Origin: Rhizobium glycinendophyticum
Lineage (GTDB): Bacteria > Pseudomonadota > Alphaproteobacteria > Rhizobiales > Rhizobiaceae
DNA: 64,000 nt
Assembly (NCBI RefSeq): GCF_006443685.1
Contig: NZ_VFYP01000003.1
Span: 186,001 to 250,000 of the forward strand
Reading direction: 5' to 3'
Position 1 is the first letter of the stretch, and the number at the start of each line of letters is the position of its first letter. The translations under genes and the position numbers were made by a program. Below the pieces are notes generated by a model that saw only the letters and a list, made by a program, of their open reading frames with translations, made no database searches and had not been told where the DNA came from. Shown in pieces: positions 18,703 to 27,887 of this stretch.

Positions 18703-19553
18703 GCTGCCTCTCCCTTGCGGCCGATCAGCAGCGTCAGGGCCACCATGCCGAGCGTGACCAGCACGAGGAACACGGCCATGGCGGCGGCGAACGGCATGTT
18801 GGACTGGTAGATCGCCTGGTCGGTGATGAGCACGGACAGCGTCCAATGCGAGGGGCGACCGAGGATCTGCGGCAAGAGATAGGAGCCAAGCGCGAAGATG
18901 AAGACCATGATCAGCGTCGCAATCAGCGTGTTGCGCAGCGCCGGCACGACCACGGTAAAGAAGGCTTTGATCGGCGAGGCCCCGAGCGTACGCGCCGCTT
19001 CGGTGAGCGTCGGGTCGAGCCGCACGAGAGCAGGATAAAGCACCAGCACCGTATAGGGCAGCGCCTGATAGGCCATGCCGGTCAACACCGCGCCAAAATT
19101 CGGCATGAGCGCCACAGGCTTTTCCATGAGACCGATCATGACCAGCAGGTTGGTGATGCCGGCGGTGCGGGAAAACAGCGTGGACCAGGCAAAGCCGATG
19201 ATGACTTCGGAAAGAGACAAGATTGAAAGGAGCGCCACCAGCCACAGCACCTGCGCCTTACGCGACATGCGCGCCAGCAGATAGGTGAAGGGCAGAGCCA
19301 GCGTCACGCAGACAACGGCAACCGCTATTGCAAGACCAAGCGAAAAGCTGAGCACGCCCCCGAAGAAGAACGACAGGAAGCGGGCGTAGTTGTCGAAGAC
19401 GAAATCCGGCGAATAGAAACCGGTCGGATCGCGCTTGAAGAAGGAGACGGCGATCATCGTCGCAAAGGGCACGACGAAGAACAGGATCAGCATGCCCGCC
19501 GGAAACGCGAGCGGCGCATAGTCGAGCGCGGTTTTTGGAGGTTCGCGTCTCAT
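18699..19553 (-). CDS. ABC transporter permease (PotB-like)
   Basis: A 284-residue inner-membrane permease. The first transmembrane segment is FPAGMLILFFVVPFATMIAV near 17-36, and the EAA motif is TEAARTLGASPIKAFFTVVVP near 190. It pairs with the PotC-like permease and the ATPase, with 4-bp overlaps on both sides. Family membership suggests polyamine-like or other small cationic substrates; the adjacent ureohydrolase favours agmatine or guanidino compounds (inference). Confidence 0.9.
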   Translation of the reverse strand: MRREPPKTALDYAPLAFPAGMLILFFVVPFATMIAVSFFKRDPTGFYSPDFVFDNYARFLSFFFGGVLSFSLGLAIAVAVVCVTLALPFTYLLARMSRKAQVLWLVALLSILSLSEVIIGFAWSTLFSRTAGITNLLVMIGLMEKPVALMPNFGAVLTGMAYQALPYTVLVLYPALVRLDPTLTEAARTLGASPIKAFFTVVVPALRNTLIATLIMVFIFALGSYLLPQILGRPSHWTLSVLITDQAIYQSNMPFAAAMAVFLVLVTLGMVALTLLIGRKGEAA

Positions 19554-20584
19554 GCCGACAGCACCACGGCGGTTTCGGGATCGATGACGATGCCGACATC
19601 CTGGCCGACGGTAACAACTGGCCGCTCGCGCGGGGTCGAGACGGCGACGACTTCGGTGCCGGAGACATCGAGGAAGGTTTCGATCGTGCCGCCGAGATCG
19701 CGGATGAAGGTGACCTTGCCGGTGATGCGGCCTTCGCCGGGGGCTCCGAGCTTAACATCCTCCGGGCGAACCGAGAGGCTGGCCTGCCCCTGCCCTGCCG
19801 GCGCCGAGATGCCGGCGACGCTATGGCCCAGCACAAGCGCCGATCCCCCCTGCGCCGTCAGCGGCAGGAGGTTGGTCGAACCGATGAAATCGGCAACAAA
19901 GCGATCGGCCGGCTTGCGATAGATCTCGATCGGGCTCGCCGCCTGACGGATCTTGCCGCCGCTCATCACGACGACCGTATCCGCCATGGTCATCGCCTCG
20001 CGCTGATCGTGGGTAACGACAATGGTGGTGATGCCGAGCTGCTGTTGCAGCTTGCGCAACTCCACCTGCATCGCTTCGCGCAGCTTGGCATCGAGGGCCG
20101 ACAGAGGCTCGTCGAGCAGGAACAGCTTCGGGGAGATGGCGAGCGCTCGGGCAATCGCGACACGCTGCCGCTGGCCGCCGGAAAGCTTGTGCACCGGACG
20201 GTCGGCATATCCGGTGAGGTGGATCATCGCGAGCAGCTCGTCCACCCGCTTCACCTGCTCCTCAGGGCCGATGCCACGGATGCGCAAGGGATAGGCGATG
20301 TTCTCACCAACAGTCAGATGCGGAAACAGCGCCAGCGATTGAAAGACCATGCCAAGCTCGCGCTTGTGCGTCGGCACCTGGGTAATGTCCTTGCCATCGA
20401 GAACGATCGCACCATCCGTCGGACTGTCGAGGCCGGCAATCATCCGGAGCAGTGTGGTCTTGCCGCAGCCGGAGGGGCCGAGCAGGCAGACGAAGGTGCC
20501 ATGCGGCACCGAGAGCTGGACATTGTCGACCGCCGTGAACGGACCGAACTGCTTGGTGATGGAATTGAGGGCGAGGCCGGACAT
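19550..20584 (-). CDS. ABC transporter ATP-binding protein (PotA-like)
   Basis: A 344-residue ATPase. Walker A is GPSGCGKTT near residue 38, the signature LSGGQRQRVAIARAL near 135, Walker B LFLLDEPLSALDAKLRE, and the switch His is in THDQREAM. The C-terminal TOBE domain (about 275-340) identifies a PotA/FbpC-type subunit. It energises the two downstream permeases. The binding-protein gene lies upstream beyond the inserted VapC-like module. Confidence 0.94.
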   Translation of the reverse strand: MSGLALNSITKQFGPFTAVDNVQLSVPHGTFVCLLGPSGCGKTTLLRMIAGLDSPTDGAIVLDGKDITQVPTHKRELGMVFQSLALFPHLTVGENIAYPLRIRGIGPEEQVKRVDELLAMIHLTGYADRPVHKLSGGQRQRVAIARALAISPKLFLLDEPLSALDAKLREAMQVELRKLQQQLGITTIVVTHDQREAMTMADTVVVMSGGKIRQAASPIEIYRKPADRFVADFIGSTNLLPLTAQGGSALVLGHSVAGISAPAGQGQASLSVRPEDVKLGAPGEGRITGKVTFIRDLGGTIETFLDVSGTEVVAVSTPRERPVVTVGQDVGIVIDPETAVVLSA

Positions 20585-20609
20585 AGGCTTCCAATCGGAC
20601 GAGTGTTGT

Positions 20610-21044
20610 TCAAAACGGTGCGAGACAGTCGACGCCCAAGGGCTCGAAGTCTCTTGTGTTGGCGGTCACGACTGTGAGGCCGTGGGTTTGGGCGGTCGCG
20701 GCGATGAGGATGTCGGCGAGCTGGCCGTTGTGACCGCGTGAGCGCATAGCCCCATCAAGGGTTCCGGCGGCAAGCGCCGTTTCCGTATCAACGACCAGAA
20801 TGCTGTCCGCATACTGCTCGATGAGCCTTTGCAGCCAGAGGTGCAATTGCCGCGCCCGAGTGGGGTTACCATTCTTGACCAGTTCGAGCTTCGTTGCACC
20901 CTTCTGTATTTCAAGCACAGTGATCGTCGATAAATAAAGAGATTTTTCCCCAAAGCGCTGCCGCAACCAGTCTTCGAACGCCTCCGAGGCTCTTCCGTCG
21001 TAAAGCAGCGAGACCGCATTTGTGTCGAGCAGATATCCCTTCAA
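20610..21044 (-). CDS. PIN-domain toxin (VapC-like)
   Basis: A 144-residue PIN ribonuclease. Metal-binding acidic residues are visible: D7 (YLLDTNAVSLL), E45 (TVLEIQKGA), D111 (QLADILIAATA) and D132 (TRDFEPLG). VapC toxins cleave specific RNAs. ATG at 21044 overlaps the antitoxin stop by 4 bp. Placed in the same direction between binding-protein and ATPase genes of an ABC operon, so it is an insertion that may be read from the transporter promoter. Confidence 0.92.
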   Translation of the reverse strand: MKGYLLDTNAVSLLYDGRASEAFEDWLRQRFGEKSLYLSTITVLEIQKGATKLELVKNGNPTRARQLHLWLQRLIEQYADSILVVDTETALAAGTLDGAMRSRGHNGQLADILIAATAQTHGLTVVTANTRDFEPLGVDCLAPF

Positions 21045-21286
21045 AGATCCACGTCCCGGCTCGGCGAAGGATTTCGCTCAAAGACCATTCCAGGTTCAGG
21101 GAAAGTTTTGAGGAAATCGACCAGATTGGGTCTCCGCGATTGGTCCTGCGTTTCATCGCTTTCAACTGCCATCAGCGTCGCCACCGGCTTGCCATCCCGC
21201 GTAATGGTCACACTGCCGCCCTTGATCACCTCGTCCACCAGCTCGGAAAGATCGGTATTCACATCGCGCACGCTGACCGTTGCCAT
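21041..21286 (-). CDS. Phd/YefM-type antitoxin
   Basis: An 81-residue antitoxin: ATVSVRDVNTDLSELVDEVI at the start and GGSVTITRDGKPVATLMAV next are the Phd/YefM dimerisation and DNA-binding fold, followed by a disordered, charged toxin-binding tail. The pairing of a Phd-like antitoxin with a VapC-like toxin is common. It is preceded by a GGAGA site and probably autorepresses. Confidence 0.9.
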   Translation of the reverse strand: MATVSVRDVNTDLSELVDEVIKGGSVTITRDGKPVATLMAVESDETQDQSRRPNLVDFLKTFPEPGMVFERNPSPSRDVDL

Positions 21287-21359
21287 GAGATTGTCTCCGC
21301 TGAGATGCCTTCGGCGATACTATCACGTGCCCTAAGATGCCGCAAAAGCCTACTGCAAA

Positions 21360-21424
21360 TGCCCCTCACCCTAACTTCTCCCCGCTTGCGGGGAGAAGGT
21401 GCCCGGCAGGGCGGATGAGGGGCA
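21360..21424. repeat. 65-bp palindromic intergenic element
   Basis: TGCCCCTCA at 21360-21368 is complemented by TGAGGGGCA at 21416-21424. Inside, CTTCTCCCCGC-TT-GCGGGGAGAAG (21375-21398) is a perfect 11-bp-stem hairpin. This is a rhizobial palindromic repeat. Lying between the binding-protein stop (21445) and the antitoxin, it could terminate or stabilise the binding-protein transcript. Confidence 0.85.
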
Positions 21425-21444
21425 ATGCCGCCCCTCGAGCAAAA

Positions 21445-22533
21445 TCAACCGACGATCAGCTCGGTCCACTTCTGGTTCAGCCAGTCGGACTTCGTCTGGT
21501 AGAGATCATAACGCGGCGTGATCGGCTCGATATCGGACGAGACCGCAGCAAACTCTTCGGCCGTCAGGTCAAGAAGCTCGCGCTTCACCGTCGGGGCCGT
21601 GCCGACCTTGCGCGACAGGGTCGCCTGGATCGACGGCTGGCACATGTAGTCGATGAAGATGTGTGCTTCCTCGGTCTTCGTTGACGCGCGCGACAGCGCC
21701 CAGCAACCCGAGTCCTGGATGCCGCCTTCCTTCGGGAAGGTCGAACGAACAGGCTGGCCGTCGGCTGCGGCGAGACCCGTTACGTCGTGGTAATACTGGC
21801 CCATCGGGATTTCGCCCGACTTCAGCGACTGTTCGAACTGGGCTTCGTCACGATACCAGAGGCGCACGTTCGGCTTCACTTCGGCAAGCTTGTCGAAAGC
21901 CTTGAGAATACCCTCTTCCGTATCAAGTGCATTGGTGCCGCCGAAATAGGTCTTCGCCGTGACCTCAAGCAGGAAGGAGTTGGAGACGAGGGCGAGCAGG
22001 CCGAGCTTGTCGGCGTTTGCCGGATCCCACAGCGCTTCCCACGAGGTCGGCGCCTCCTTGTAGACATCGGTATTGGTGACCAGCGTGATGTACCAGGCAA
22101 CGGCACCAACGCCAGCGACGCGGCCATCCGGATACTTGTTGACGAAACGGTCGATCAGACCCGAGGCGTTCTTGATCTTCGCCATGTCGATCGGCGCCCA
22201 GAGCTCGGTCGCCTGACCCTTCAGCATGGCGACCTGCGACATCATCGAAAGGTCGGCAGGAGCCTGTCCCGCTTTGGCGGCCTGTTCCAGCTGCACGAGC
22301 CAGGCTTCACCGGTCGGTTCGGCAATGGATTCAACCGCAATGCCGGTTGCCTTGGTGAATTCCGGGAAGATGTTCTTGTCGAAGCTGTCCTTGAAGTAGC
22401 CGCCATAGACGCCGATCTTGATCGACTTGTCCTGGGCGCGCAGGATCGACGGCATGGCAAGCGCGCCAGCAATGGCGGCCGAGCCGGCAAGCACGCCGCG
22501 GCGGCTGACGGAAGTGGAGAGAATGTCTTTCAT
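21445..22533 (-). CDS. ABC transporter periplasmic substrate-binding protein (PotD-like)
   Basis: A 362-residue extracellular binding protein. The N-terminus SVSRRGVLAGSAAIAGALA resembles a twin-arginine signal, with cleavage after ILRA. The mature protein has the polyamine-type fold (KIGVYGGYFKDSFDKNIFPE, later MGQYYHDVTGLAAADGQPV). It delivers substrate to the PotBC-like permeases. The agmatinase gene lies 89 bp upstream on the same strand. Substrate could be agmatine, putrescine or a guanidino acid; not decidable here. Confidence 0.9.
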   Translation of the reverse strand: MKDILSTSVSRRGVLAGSAAIAGALAMPSILRAQDKSIKIGVYGGYFKDSFDKNIFPEFTKATGIAVESIAEPTGEAWLVQLEQAAKAGQAPADLSMMSQVAMLKGQATELWAPIDMAKIKNASGLIDRFVNKYPDGRVAGVGAVAWYITLVTNTDVYKEAPTSWEALWDPANADKLGLLALVSNSFLLEVTAKTYFGGTNALDTEEGILKAFDKLAEVKPNVRLWYRDEAQFEQSLKSGEIPMGQYYHDVTGLAAADGQPVRSTFPKEGGIQDSGCWALSRASTKTEEAHIFIDYMCQPSIQATLSRKVGTAPTVKRELLDLTAEEFAAVSSDIEPITPRYDLYQTKSDWLNQKWTELIVG

Positions 22534-22622
22534 GGTCCTGTTCCCTTGTTGTGGTTGAGGCGTTCTCGCCCGTTCGTCTTTATCGTGTGACCGGACGGCA
22601 AAGCCCTCCGGGATAAGCGCCC

Positions 22623-23678
22623 TCAGCGGGCCTTGATGGCCGGACTGTAGACCATCAAGCTGAGGATTTCGAAGAGGATTTGTGCGCCGACATGCGCCGT
22701 ATTGTGGTTCGCATCGTATTGCGGCGCGACTTCGACGACGTCGCCGCCGATAAGATTGACTCCCTTGAAGCCACGGATCAATTCCAAGGCCTCACGTGAG
22801 GTGAGACCACCGACTTCAGGCGTCCCGGTACCCGGCGCCACGCTCGGATCGAGGCTGTCGATGTCGAAGGAGAGATAAGTCGGGCCGTCGCCGATCACGG
22901 CCTTGGCCTTTTCGATGATCGCCGGGATGCCGAGACCATTGATCTCTTCGGCATGAATGACGGTCATGCCAGACTCGTATGAGAACTCCCACAGATATTC
23001 GGCCGGCCCGCGAATACCGATCTGGATCGTGCGCGTCGGATCGAGCACGCCGTCGAGCACGGCATTGCGGAAGGGTCCTCCATGATGGAATTTCGTCTGG
23101 TCGAAGGCGCCGCCGGTATCGCAATGGGCGTCGATGTGGATCATGCCGACAGGGCCATGCTTCTTCGCGATCGCCTTCATGATCGGATGGGTGATCGAAT
23201 GGTCCCCCCCCACGGACAGCGGCAGCACGCCTTGGGCGACCAGCTTGGTGTGATAGGCCTCAATGTCCTCATGGCTCATCTCCAGGCGATAGCGACTAGA
23301 GAACGGAACGTCGCCGATATCGGCCACCTTGAGATCGAAGACCGGCGCGCATTCGAGCACATGATTGTAGGGCCCGATGCGATCGATGGCGCGCAGGGCG
23401 CGAGGCCCGAAGCGCGAGCCAGGGCGGTTCGTGACGCCGAGATCCATCGGCACACCGACGATTGCAACATCGAGATCGCTGACATCAGGATTGCGTTGGT
23501 CTACCTGTCGATAGGGAGCCGAGACAAAAGTCGGCACACCGGCATAGGGCGCGGCGCGAGTGCCGTTCGAGAAAATCTTTTCGCCGACCTTGGCGAACTT
23601 CGGATCGAAGATCTCGCCGGCCTTGTCGTTCCCGTATTTCTCGCGCAGCGCCTGAAGGCGCTTCTCATCGAAAGGCAT
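22623..23678 (-). CDS. speB: Agmatinase-family ureohydrolase
   Basis: A 351-residue manganese ureohydrolase. Metal-binding motifs are SVGGDHSIT, MIHIDAHCDTGG and FDIDSLDPSVAPGTGTPE, all intact. It hydrolyses agmatine to putrescine and urea, or 4-guanidinobutyrate or guanidinopropionate in related enzymes; the roughly 40-residue N-terminal extension over E. coli SpeB fits the broader guanidino-acid group. ATG at 23678 is chosen over the upstream frame start by similarity (MPFDEKRLQALREKYG). Divergent LysR gene upstream probably controls it. Confidence 0.88.
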   Translation of the reverse strand: MPFDEKRLQALREKYGNDKAGEIFDPKFAKVGEKIFSNGTRAAPYAGVPTFVSAPYRQVDQRNPDVSDLDVAIVGVPMDLGVTNRPGSRFGPRALRAIDRIGPYNHVLECAPVFDLKVADIGDVPFSSRYRLEMSHEDIEAYHTKLVAQGVLPLSVGGDHSITHPIMKAIAKKHGPVGMIHIDAHCDTGGAFDQTKFHHGGPFRNAVLDGVLDPTRTIQIGIRGPAEYLWEFSYESGMTVIHAEEINGLGIPAIIEKAKAVIGDGPTYLSFDIDSLDPSVAPGTGTPEVGGLTSREALELIRGFKGVNLIGGDVVEVAPQYDANHNTAHVGAQILFEILSLMVYSPAIKAR

Positions 23679-23841
23679 GTCTCGTTCCCTGTTGGTGAAC
23701 GACCACATAATGATCGTCCATTTTTGCGGCACCCTGCGCGCCTGCCATTATTGTGGGCATTAACCTGCAACGCACTTGGAAAATCAATTCACGATGTTAT
23801 AGCAATCGATGTGAGAAAAATTCACGGAGCCCAAACCCGCT

Positions 23842-24822
23842 ATGGCGAGCCGCCTGCCACCGCTCAACCCCCTGCGCGCCTTCGAGGCGGCGGCACGTCG
23901 TGGCTCGATCTCGGCTGCCGCGCGGGAATTGAGCGTGACCCACGGCGCCATCTCGCATCAGATCAAGACCCTTGAAGAGACACTGAGAACGGTGCTTTTC
24001 GAGCGCGGTGGCAAGCGGCTAAAACTGACGCCGCAGGGCGCCCTTCTGCTGCCCGCCGTCACCCAGGCCTTTGACGGCATTGCGGCGGCAACCGCGTTGA
24101 TGAACCGCCCCTCGACCAGCGGCAGCCTGCGCATTTCCTGCGTACCGGCGCTACTCTCGCTCTGGCTCGTACCCCGCCTCGGCTCCTTCGTCGATCGTTA
24201 TCCCGAAATCAGCCTGACGCTCACCTCCAGCAACGATTCCAGCCTGATCTATTCCCCCGACATCGACATCGCGATCCTCTATGGCCCGGGCGGTTGGAAG
24301 GACTGCTGGACACGGCTCTGGAGCACGTTCGATCTCTTTCCCGTCGTCAGCCCGACCCTGCTCAACACGCGTCCGCTGCGCTCTGTCCGGGATCTGCGCG
24401 ACCACGTGTTATTGCATGGTGATGACGGCCGGGAATGGCGAAGCTGGCTCGCCGCTGCCGACCAGCTGGACATGCCGAAAGCCCGCGAACACTTCATGGG
24501 AGATGCACGCCTTTCGACCGAAGCCGCCCGCCATGGCCAGGGCGTGGCGCTCGGTGACAGCATTACAGCCTCCAGCCTGATTGCCGCCGGCGAACTGGTG
24601 ATCCCTTTCGACCTCGCCGTGCCCGCACCGGATGCGTTCTACGTTGCCGCCCGCAACGACGTGCGCGCCGCTCCCATTGCCAAGGTCTTCATCGACTGGA
24701 TCTTCGACATGATTGAGACGGAACGGGCCGCCCAGCCCCGTCCGGCGAGCCGTTCGACGGGTCGTGGCCTGCCATCCGCCCGCAAGCGCAACACCAATGC
24801 CATGCTCTGGGAAGAGAGCTGA
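23842..24822 (+). CDS. LysR-family transcriptional regulator (GcvA-like)
   Basis: A 326-residue regulator. The N-terminal helix-turn-helix is LNPLRAFEAAARRGSISAAAREL then THGAISHQIKTLEE (within residues 6-50). The effector domain follows, as in GcvA/AmpR relatives. It is divergent from the ureohydrolase across 163 bp and 20 bp upstream of an aminotransferase, so it most likely controls one or both. Confidence 0.9.
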   Translation: MASRLPPLNPLRAFEAAARRGSISAAARELSVTHGAISHQIKTLEETLRTVLFERGGKRLKLTPQGALLLPAVTQAFDGIAAATALMNRPSTSGSLRISCVPALLSLWLVPRLGSFVDRYPEISLTLTSSNDSSLIYSPDIDIAILYGPGGWKDCWTRLWSTFDLFPVVSPTLLNTRPLRSVRDLRDHVLLHGDDGREWRSWLAAADQLDMPKAREHFMGDARLSTEAARHGQGVALGDSITASSLIAAGELVIPFDLAVPAPDAFYVAARNDVRAAPIAKVFIDWIFDMIETERAAQPRPASRSTGRGLPSARKRNTNAMLWEES

Positions 24823-24842
24823 TAACACCGAGGAAAACTGCC

Positions 24843-26018
24843 ATGCCCGCCGCCCCTTTCAACCCGCTCGTTGCAGACCTCTCGGCCCCGCCGGTGCCAT
24901 CCGTCTTCGCCTGGGCACGCGCGTATGACGGTGCCAATGGCCCGATGATCGATCTGAGCCAGGCCGTCCCCGGCTATCCACCGCATCCCGATCTCTTCGG
25001 CTGGCTGGCCGAGGCCGCATCCGCCCGAGCCAATGCCGGCTACGGCCTAATCGAGGGCGAGGCACCCTTGCGCGCGGCCTATGCCGCAGAGGTGGCTGCC
25101 GTATACGGCGCCGCGGTCAAGGCTGAGAACATTCATATTACCGCCGGCTGTAACCAGGCCTTCATGGCAACGGTGCAGGCAATCGCGGCGAGCGGCGACG
25201 CGGTGGCACTGACCGCTCCCTTCTACTTTAACCAGGAAACCACGCTGGCGATGATGGGCATCCGCCGCGAACTGATCCCGCTCGATCCCGCAACCGGCTT
25301 TGTCCCCACGATGGAGGGCATCCAGGCGGCTCTGGCCAAGGGCGTGAAGGCCGTGGCGCTGGTCTCCCCCAACAACCCGACGGGCGCCATCTATCCGGCG
25401 GACCTGCTGCGCCAGGCGTTCGAGGCATGCCGCAAGGCGGGTGCCTTCCTGATCCTGGACGAGACCTATCGCGACTTTTTGCCCGGCGGCGATCGTCCAC
25501 ATGACCTGCTCTCGATTCCGGGCTGGGACGAGAACCTCATCCTGCTCTACTCCTTCTCCAAATCCTTCTGCATCCCCGGTCATCGCCTCGGCGCAATCAC
25601 CGCCGGTCCGCGCGCCGTCTCCGAAATCGCCAAAGTCATGGACAATCTGCAGATCTGCGCGCCTCGCGCACCCCAGGCGGCCGTCGCCAAGGCGATCCCA
25701 GCACTCAAGGCCTGGCGCGAGGACAACCGCATCGAGATCCTAAAGCGCGTTGAGACGCTTAAAGACGTGATGGCAAAACTTCCCGCCTGGAAGATGGAGT
25801 CTCTTGGCGCCTATTTCGCCTTCATCCGCCATCCCTTTGCGGGCCAGGACTCCGCTTTTGTCGCGGAAAGGCTGGCAAAGAAGGCGGGCGTGCTATGTAT
25901 CCCCGGCGCCTATTTCGGTGACGACTGCCAGGACTACCTGCGCTTTGCCTTTGCCAATGCCGATAGCGCAACAATCGAAGGTCTGGTCGCCCGCCTCTCG
26001 ACCTTCACCCTGGACTGA
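24843..26018 (+). CDS. Class I/II pyridoxal-phosphate aminotransferase
   Basis: A 391-residue fold-type I enzyme. PLP-contact motifs are SPNNPTGAIYP near 179, ILDETYRDF near 204 and the Schiff-base lysine in YSFSKSFCIPGHRLGA near 240. Length is normal. The amino donor is unknown. Adjacency to LysR and the ureohydrolase suggests use in amine or guanidino-acid degradation (for example 4-aminobutyrate-like products). It ends 6 bp before the flavoprotein gene. Confidence 0.9.
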   Translation: MPAAPFNPLVADLSAPPVPSVFAWARAYDGANGPMIDLSQAVPGYPPHPDLFGWLAEAASARANAGYGLIEGEAPLRAAYAAEVAAVYGAAVKAENIHITAGCNQAFMATVQAIAASGDAVALTAPFYFNQETTLAMMGIRRELIPLDPATGFVPTMEGIQAALAKGVKAVALVSPNNPTGAIYPADLLRQAFEACRKAGAFLILDETYRDFLPGGDRPHDLLSIPGWDENLILLYSFSKSFCIPGHRLGAITAGPRAVSEIAKVMDNLQICAPRAPQAAVAKAIPALKAWREDNRIEILKRVETLKDVMAKLPAWKMESLGAYFAFIRHPFAGQDSAFVAERLAKKAGVLCIPGAYFGDDCQDYLRFAFANADSATIEGLVARLSTFTLD

Positions 26019-26024
26019 CCGGAC

Positions 26025-27239
26025 ATGACGAAAAGCGTGGCGATCATCGGCGGCGGCCCGGCGGGGCTGATGGCGGCGGAACATCTCGCCGGCAAGGGCC
26101 ACTGCGTGACCGTCTACGACGCCATGCCGACGGTCGGACGCAAGTTTCTTCTCGCCGGCAAGTCTGGCCTCAACATCACCCATGCCGAGGACTATGCCCG
26201 TTTCGTCACCCGCTATGGCGGGGCGAACGATCGGCTGCGCCCGGTGCTCGACCTGATGACGCCGGAGGCCATCCGCGACTGGGCAGCGGGCCTCGGCACG
26301 GAAACCTTTGTCGGCTCTTCCGGCCGTGTCTTCCCAAAGGTGATGAAAGCCTCGCCGCTGTTGCGCTCCTGGCTGAAGCGGCTGGAAGGCATGGGCGTGA
26401 CCATCCTCACCCGCCATCGGTGGACTGGTTTCGACGGTGATGCCCTGCTTTTCGAAACTCCGGAGGGTCAGAAGCACATCACTGCCGACGCCACATTGCT
26501 CGCGCTCGGCGGCGCCAGCTGGCCGAAGCTCGGCTCGGATGCCGCCTGGGAGCCGCTGCTGGAAGCCGAAGGCATCGTTATCACACCGCTCCGCCCGGCC
26601 AATTGCGGCTTCGACTGCGATTTTTCCGAAGGCTTCGACACGCGTTTCCCTGGCCAGCCGATCAAGTCGGTCAAGGCCACCTCGGCAGCCGGCACCACCC
26701 AGGGCGAATTCGTCATCAGCCGGGGCGGCATCGAAGGCAGCCTGATCTATGCCCATTCGGCAGCGCTCCGAGACGCGCTTGACCGGGACGGCCAGGCCGC
26801 GCTGATCCTCGATCTGGCACCGGGACGAACCATCGAAAGGCTTGCCGCCGACCTTGCCCGACCAGATCGCAAGGCGAGCTTTTCGACACGGTTGAAGAAG
26901 GCCGCCAATCTCGACGGCGTAAAGATCGCCCTGCTGCGGGAAGTCGATCCCTCGGCCACCCAGCGTGACGCGGCTAGCCTCGCGAGCCTCATCAAGGCTC
27001 TGCCGCTTGACGTCAAACGCCCGCGCCCGATCGCCGAGGCGATCTCCACCGCAGGCGGGATCGCCCTCGACGGGATCGACGATGGCTTCATGCTGAAAGG
27101 ACACCCCGGCACCTTCGTGGCCGGCGAAATGCTCGACTGGGAAGCTCCAACAGGCGGATATTTGCTGACCGCCTGCTTTGCGACCGGCATTGCCGCCGCC
27201 AACGGCATAGAGCGCTGGCTTCAGCGGTCACAGGGTTGA
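26025..27239 (+). CDS. TIGR03862-family flavoprotein (HI0933-like)
   Basis: A 404-residue FAD protein. The dinucleotide-binding motif is VAIIGGGPAGLMAAEHLAG at residues 5-23, followed by the signature GRKFLLAGKSGLNITHAED. The C-terminal FAD segment is FVAGEMLDWEAPTGGYLLTACFATG. These YhiN/HI0933-type proteins are widespread but of unsettled function. It is 6 bp after the aminotransferase and converges on the next gene with a 3-bp gap. Confidence 0.9.
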   Translation: MTKSVAIIGGGPAGLMAAEHLAGKGHCVTVYDAMPTVGRKFLLAGKSGLNITHAEDYARFVTRYGGANDRLRPVLDLMTPEAIRDWAAGLGTETFVGSSGRVFPKVMKASPLLRSWLKRLEGMGVTILTRHRWTGFDGDALLFETPEGQKHITADATLLALGGASWPKLGSDAAWEPLLEAEGIVITPLRPANCGFDCDFSEGFDTRFPGQPIKSVKATSAAGTTQGEFVISRGGIEGSLIYAHSAALRDALDRDGQAALILDLAPGRTIERLAADLARPDRKASFSTRLKKAANLDGVKIALLREVDPSATQRDAASLASLIKALPLDVKRPRPIAEAISTAGGIALDGIDDGFMLKGHPGTFVAGEMLDWEAPTGGYLLTACFATGIAAANGIERWLQRSQG

Positions 27240-27242
27240 GGC

Positions 27243-27773
27243 CTAGCGGCTCGCCGTCTTGTGCGAATAACCCGGCTTGCGGAACTCGACGGTGGTCTTG
27301 GCGACCGGGATGCCGAACTTGGTGACGAGCGCCGTGTTCAACACCGTACCGTCCTGGCGCAGCACCATCTTGTCCCAGAAACGCACCTTGTTGCCCTGGG
27401 TCTCGGGGCTGAGATAGACGAGGTAGTTGAAGCGCGCGACGGCACCATTGAGCCGCACGGTCGTCTCGCCGATCACGTCCTCGCGGGTGCCGCTATAGGT
27501 GGTCGGGCTGGTCTTGGTGAACCGCCAGGTCTTGCGGTCCTTGGTGCCGTCGTCGAAAACGAAGTCTTCGCGCAGCGTCAGCGTCTTGCCGTCCCATTTT
27601 CCGGTCAGATCGACGGTGAAGGTCCGCTTCACGCCATTGATGGCACTGAACGAACCGACCGCCTCGGTGCGGCCGGCGAAATAGTCTTCAAAGGTAAACT
27701 TGTCTGCTGCCTGTCCGGCGGACGGCAGCAGGCTCAGGGCGAGCCCGACAAGGGCAAGGCTGAACTTCGGCAT
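27243..27773 (-). CDS. DUF3833 family exported protein
   Basis: A 176-residue protein with an N-terminal signal (FSLALVGLALSLLPSAGQAA, cleavage near residue 23) and a beta-rich mature part (FTFEDYFAGRTEAVGSFSAI, later GETTVRLNGAVARFNYLVYL). This is the DUF3833 pattern; many members are lipoproteins, but no lipobox cysteine is visible here, so it is probably periplasmic. Function unknown. Confidence 0.8.
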   Translation of the reverse strand: MPKFSLALVGLALSLLPSAGQAADKFTFEDYFAGRTEAVGSFSAINGVKRTFTVDLTGKWDGKTLTLREDFVFDDGTKDRKTWRFTKTSPTTYSGTREDVIGETTVRLNGAVARFNYLVYLSPETQGNKVRFWDKMVLRQDGTVLNTALVTKFGIPVAKTTVEFRKPGYSHKTASR

Positions 27774-27848
27774 CGGAGCGTCTCCATCGTTGGCGCGTTT
27801 GTGCAGCCACTACGGAGAGGATCAGCAAGCGGATTTGGAATTGTTCCA

Positions 27849-27880
27849 GAAAACGCTTTCGTGAAGACGAAAGCGTTTTC
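27849..27880 (-). terminator. Perfect hairpin after iolB
   Basis: GAAAACGCTTTCGT (27849-27862) pairs exactly with ACGAAAGCGTTTTC (27867-27880) around a GAAG loop. It lies 8 bp beyond the iolB stop on the minus strand. There is no long T tract beyond GTTTTC, so it may be a weak terminator or an mRNA-stabilising structure. Confidence 0.65.
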
Positions 27881-27887
27881 CAGGGGC

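Noticed and set aside
17902..19245. Single 447-residue permease fusion
   Set aside because: The longer frame only reads through the upstream permease in another frame; the ATGA overlap at 18699-18702 shows two separate genes.
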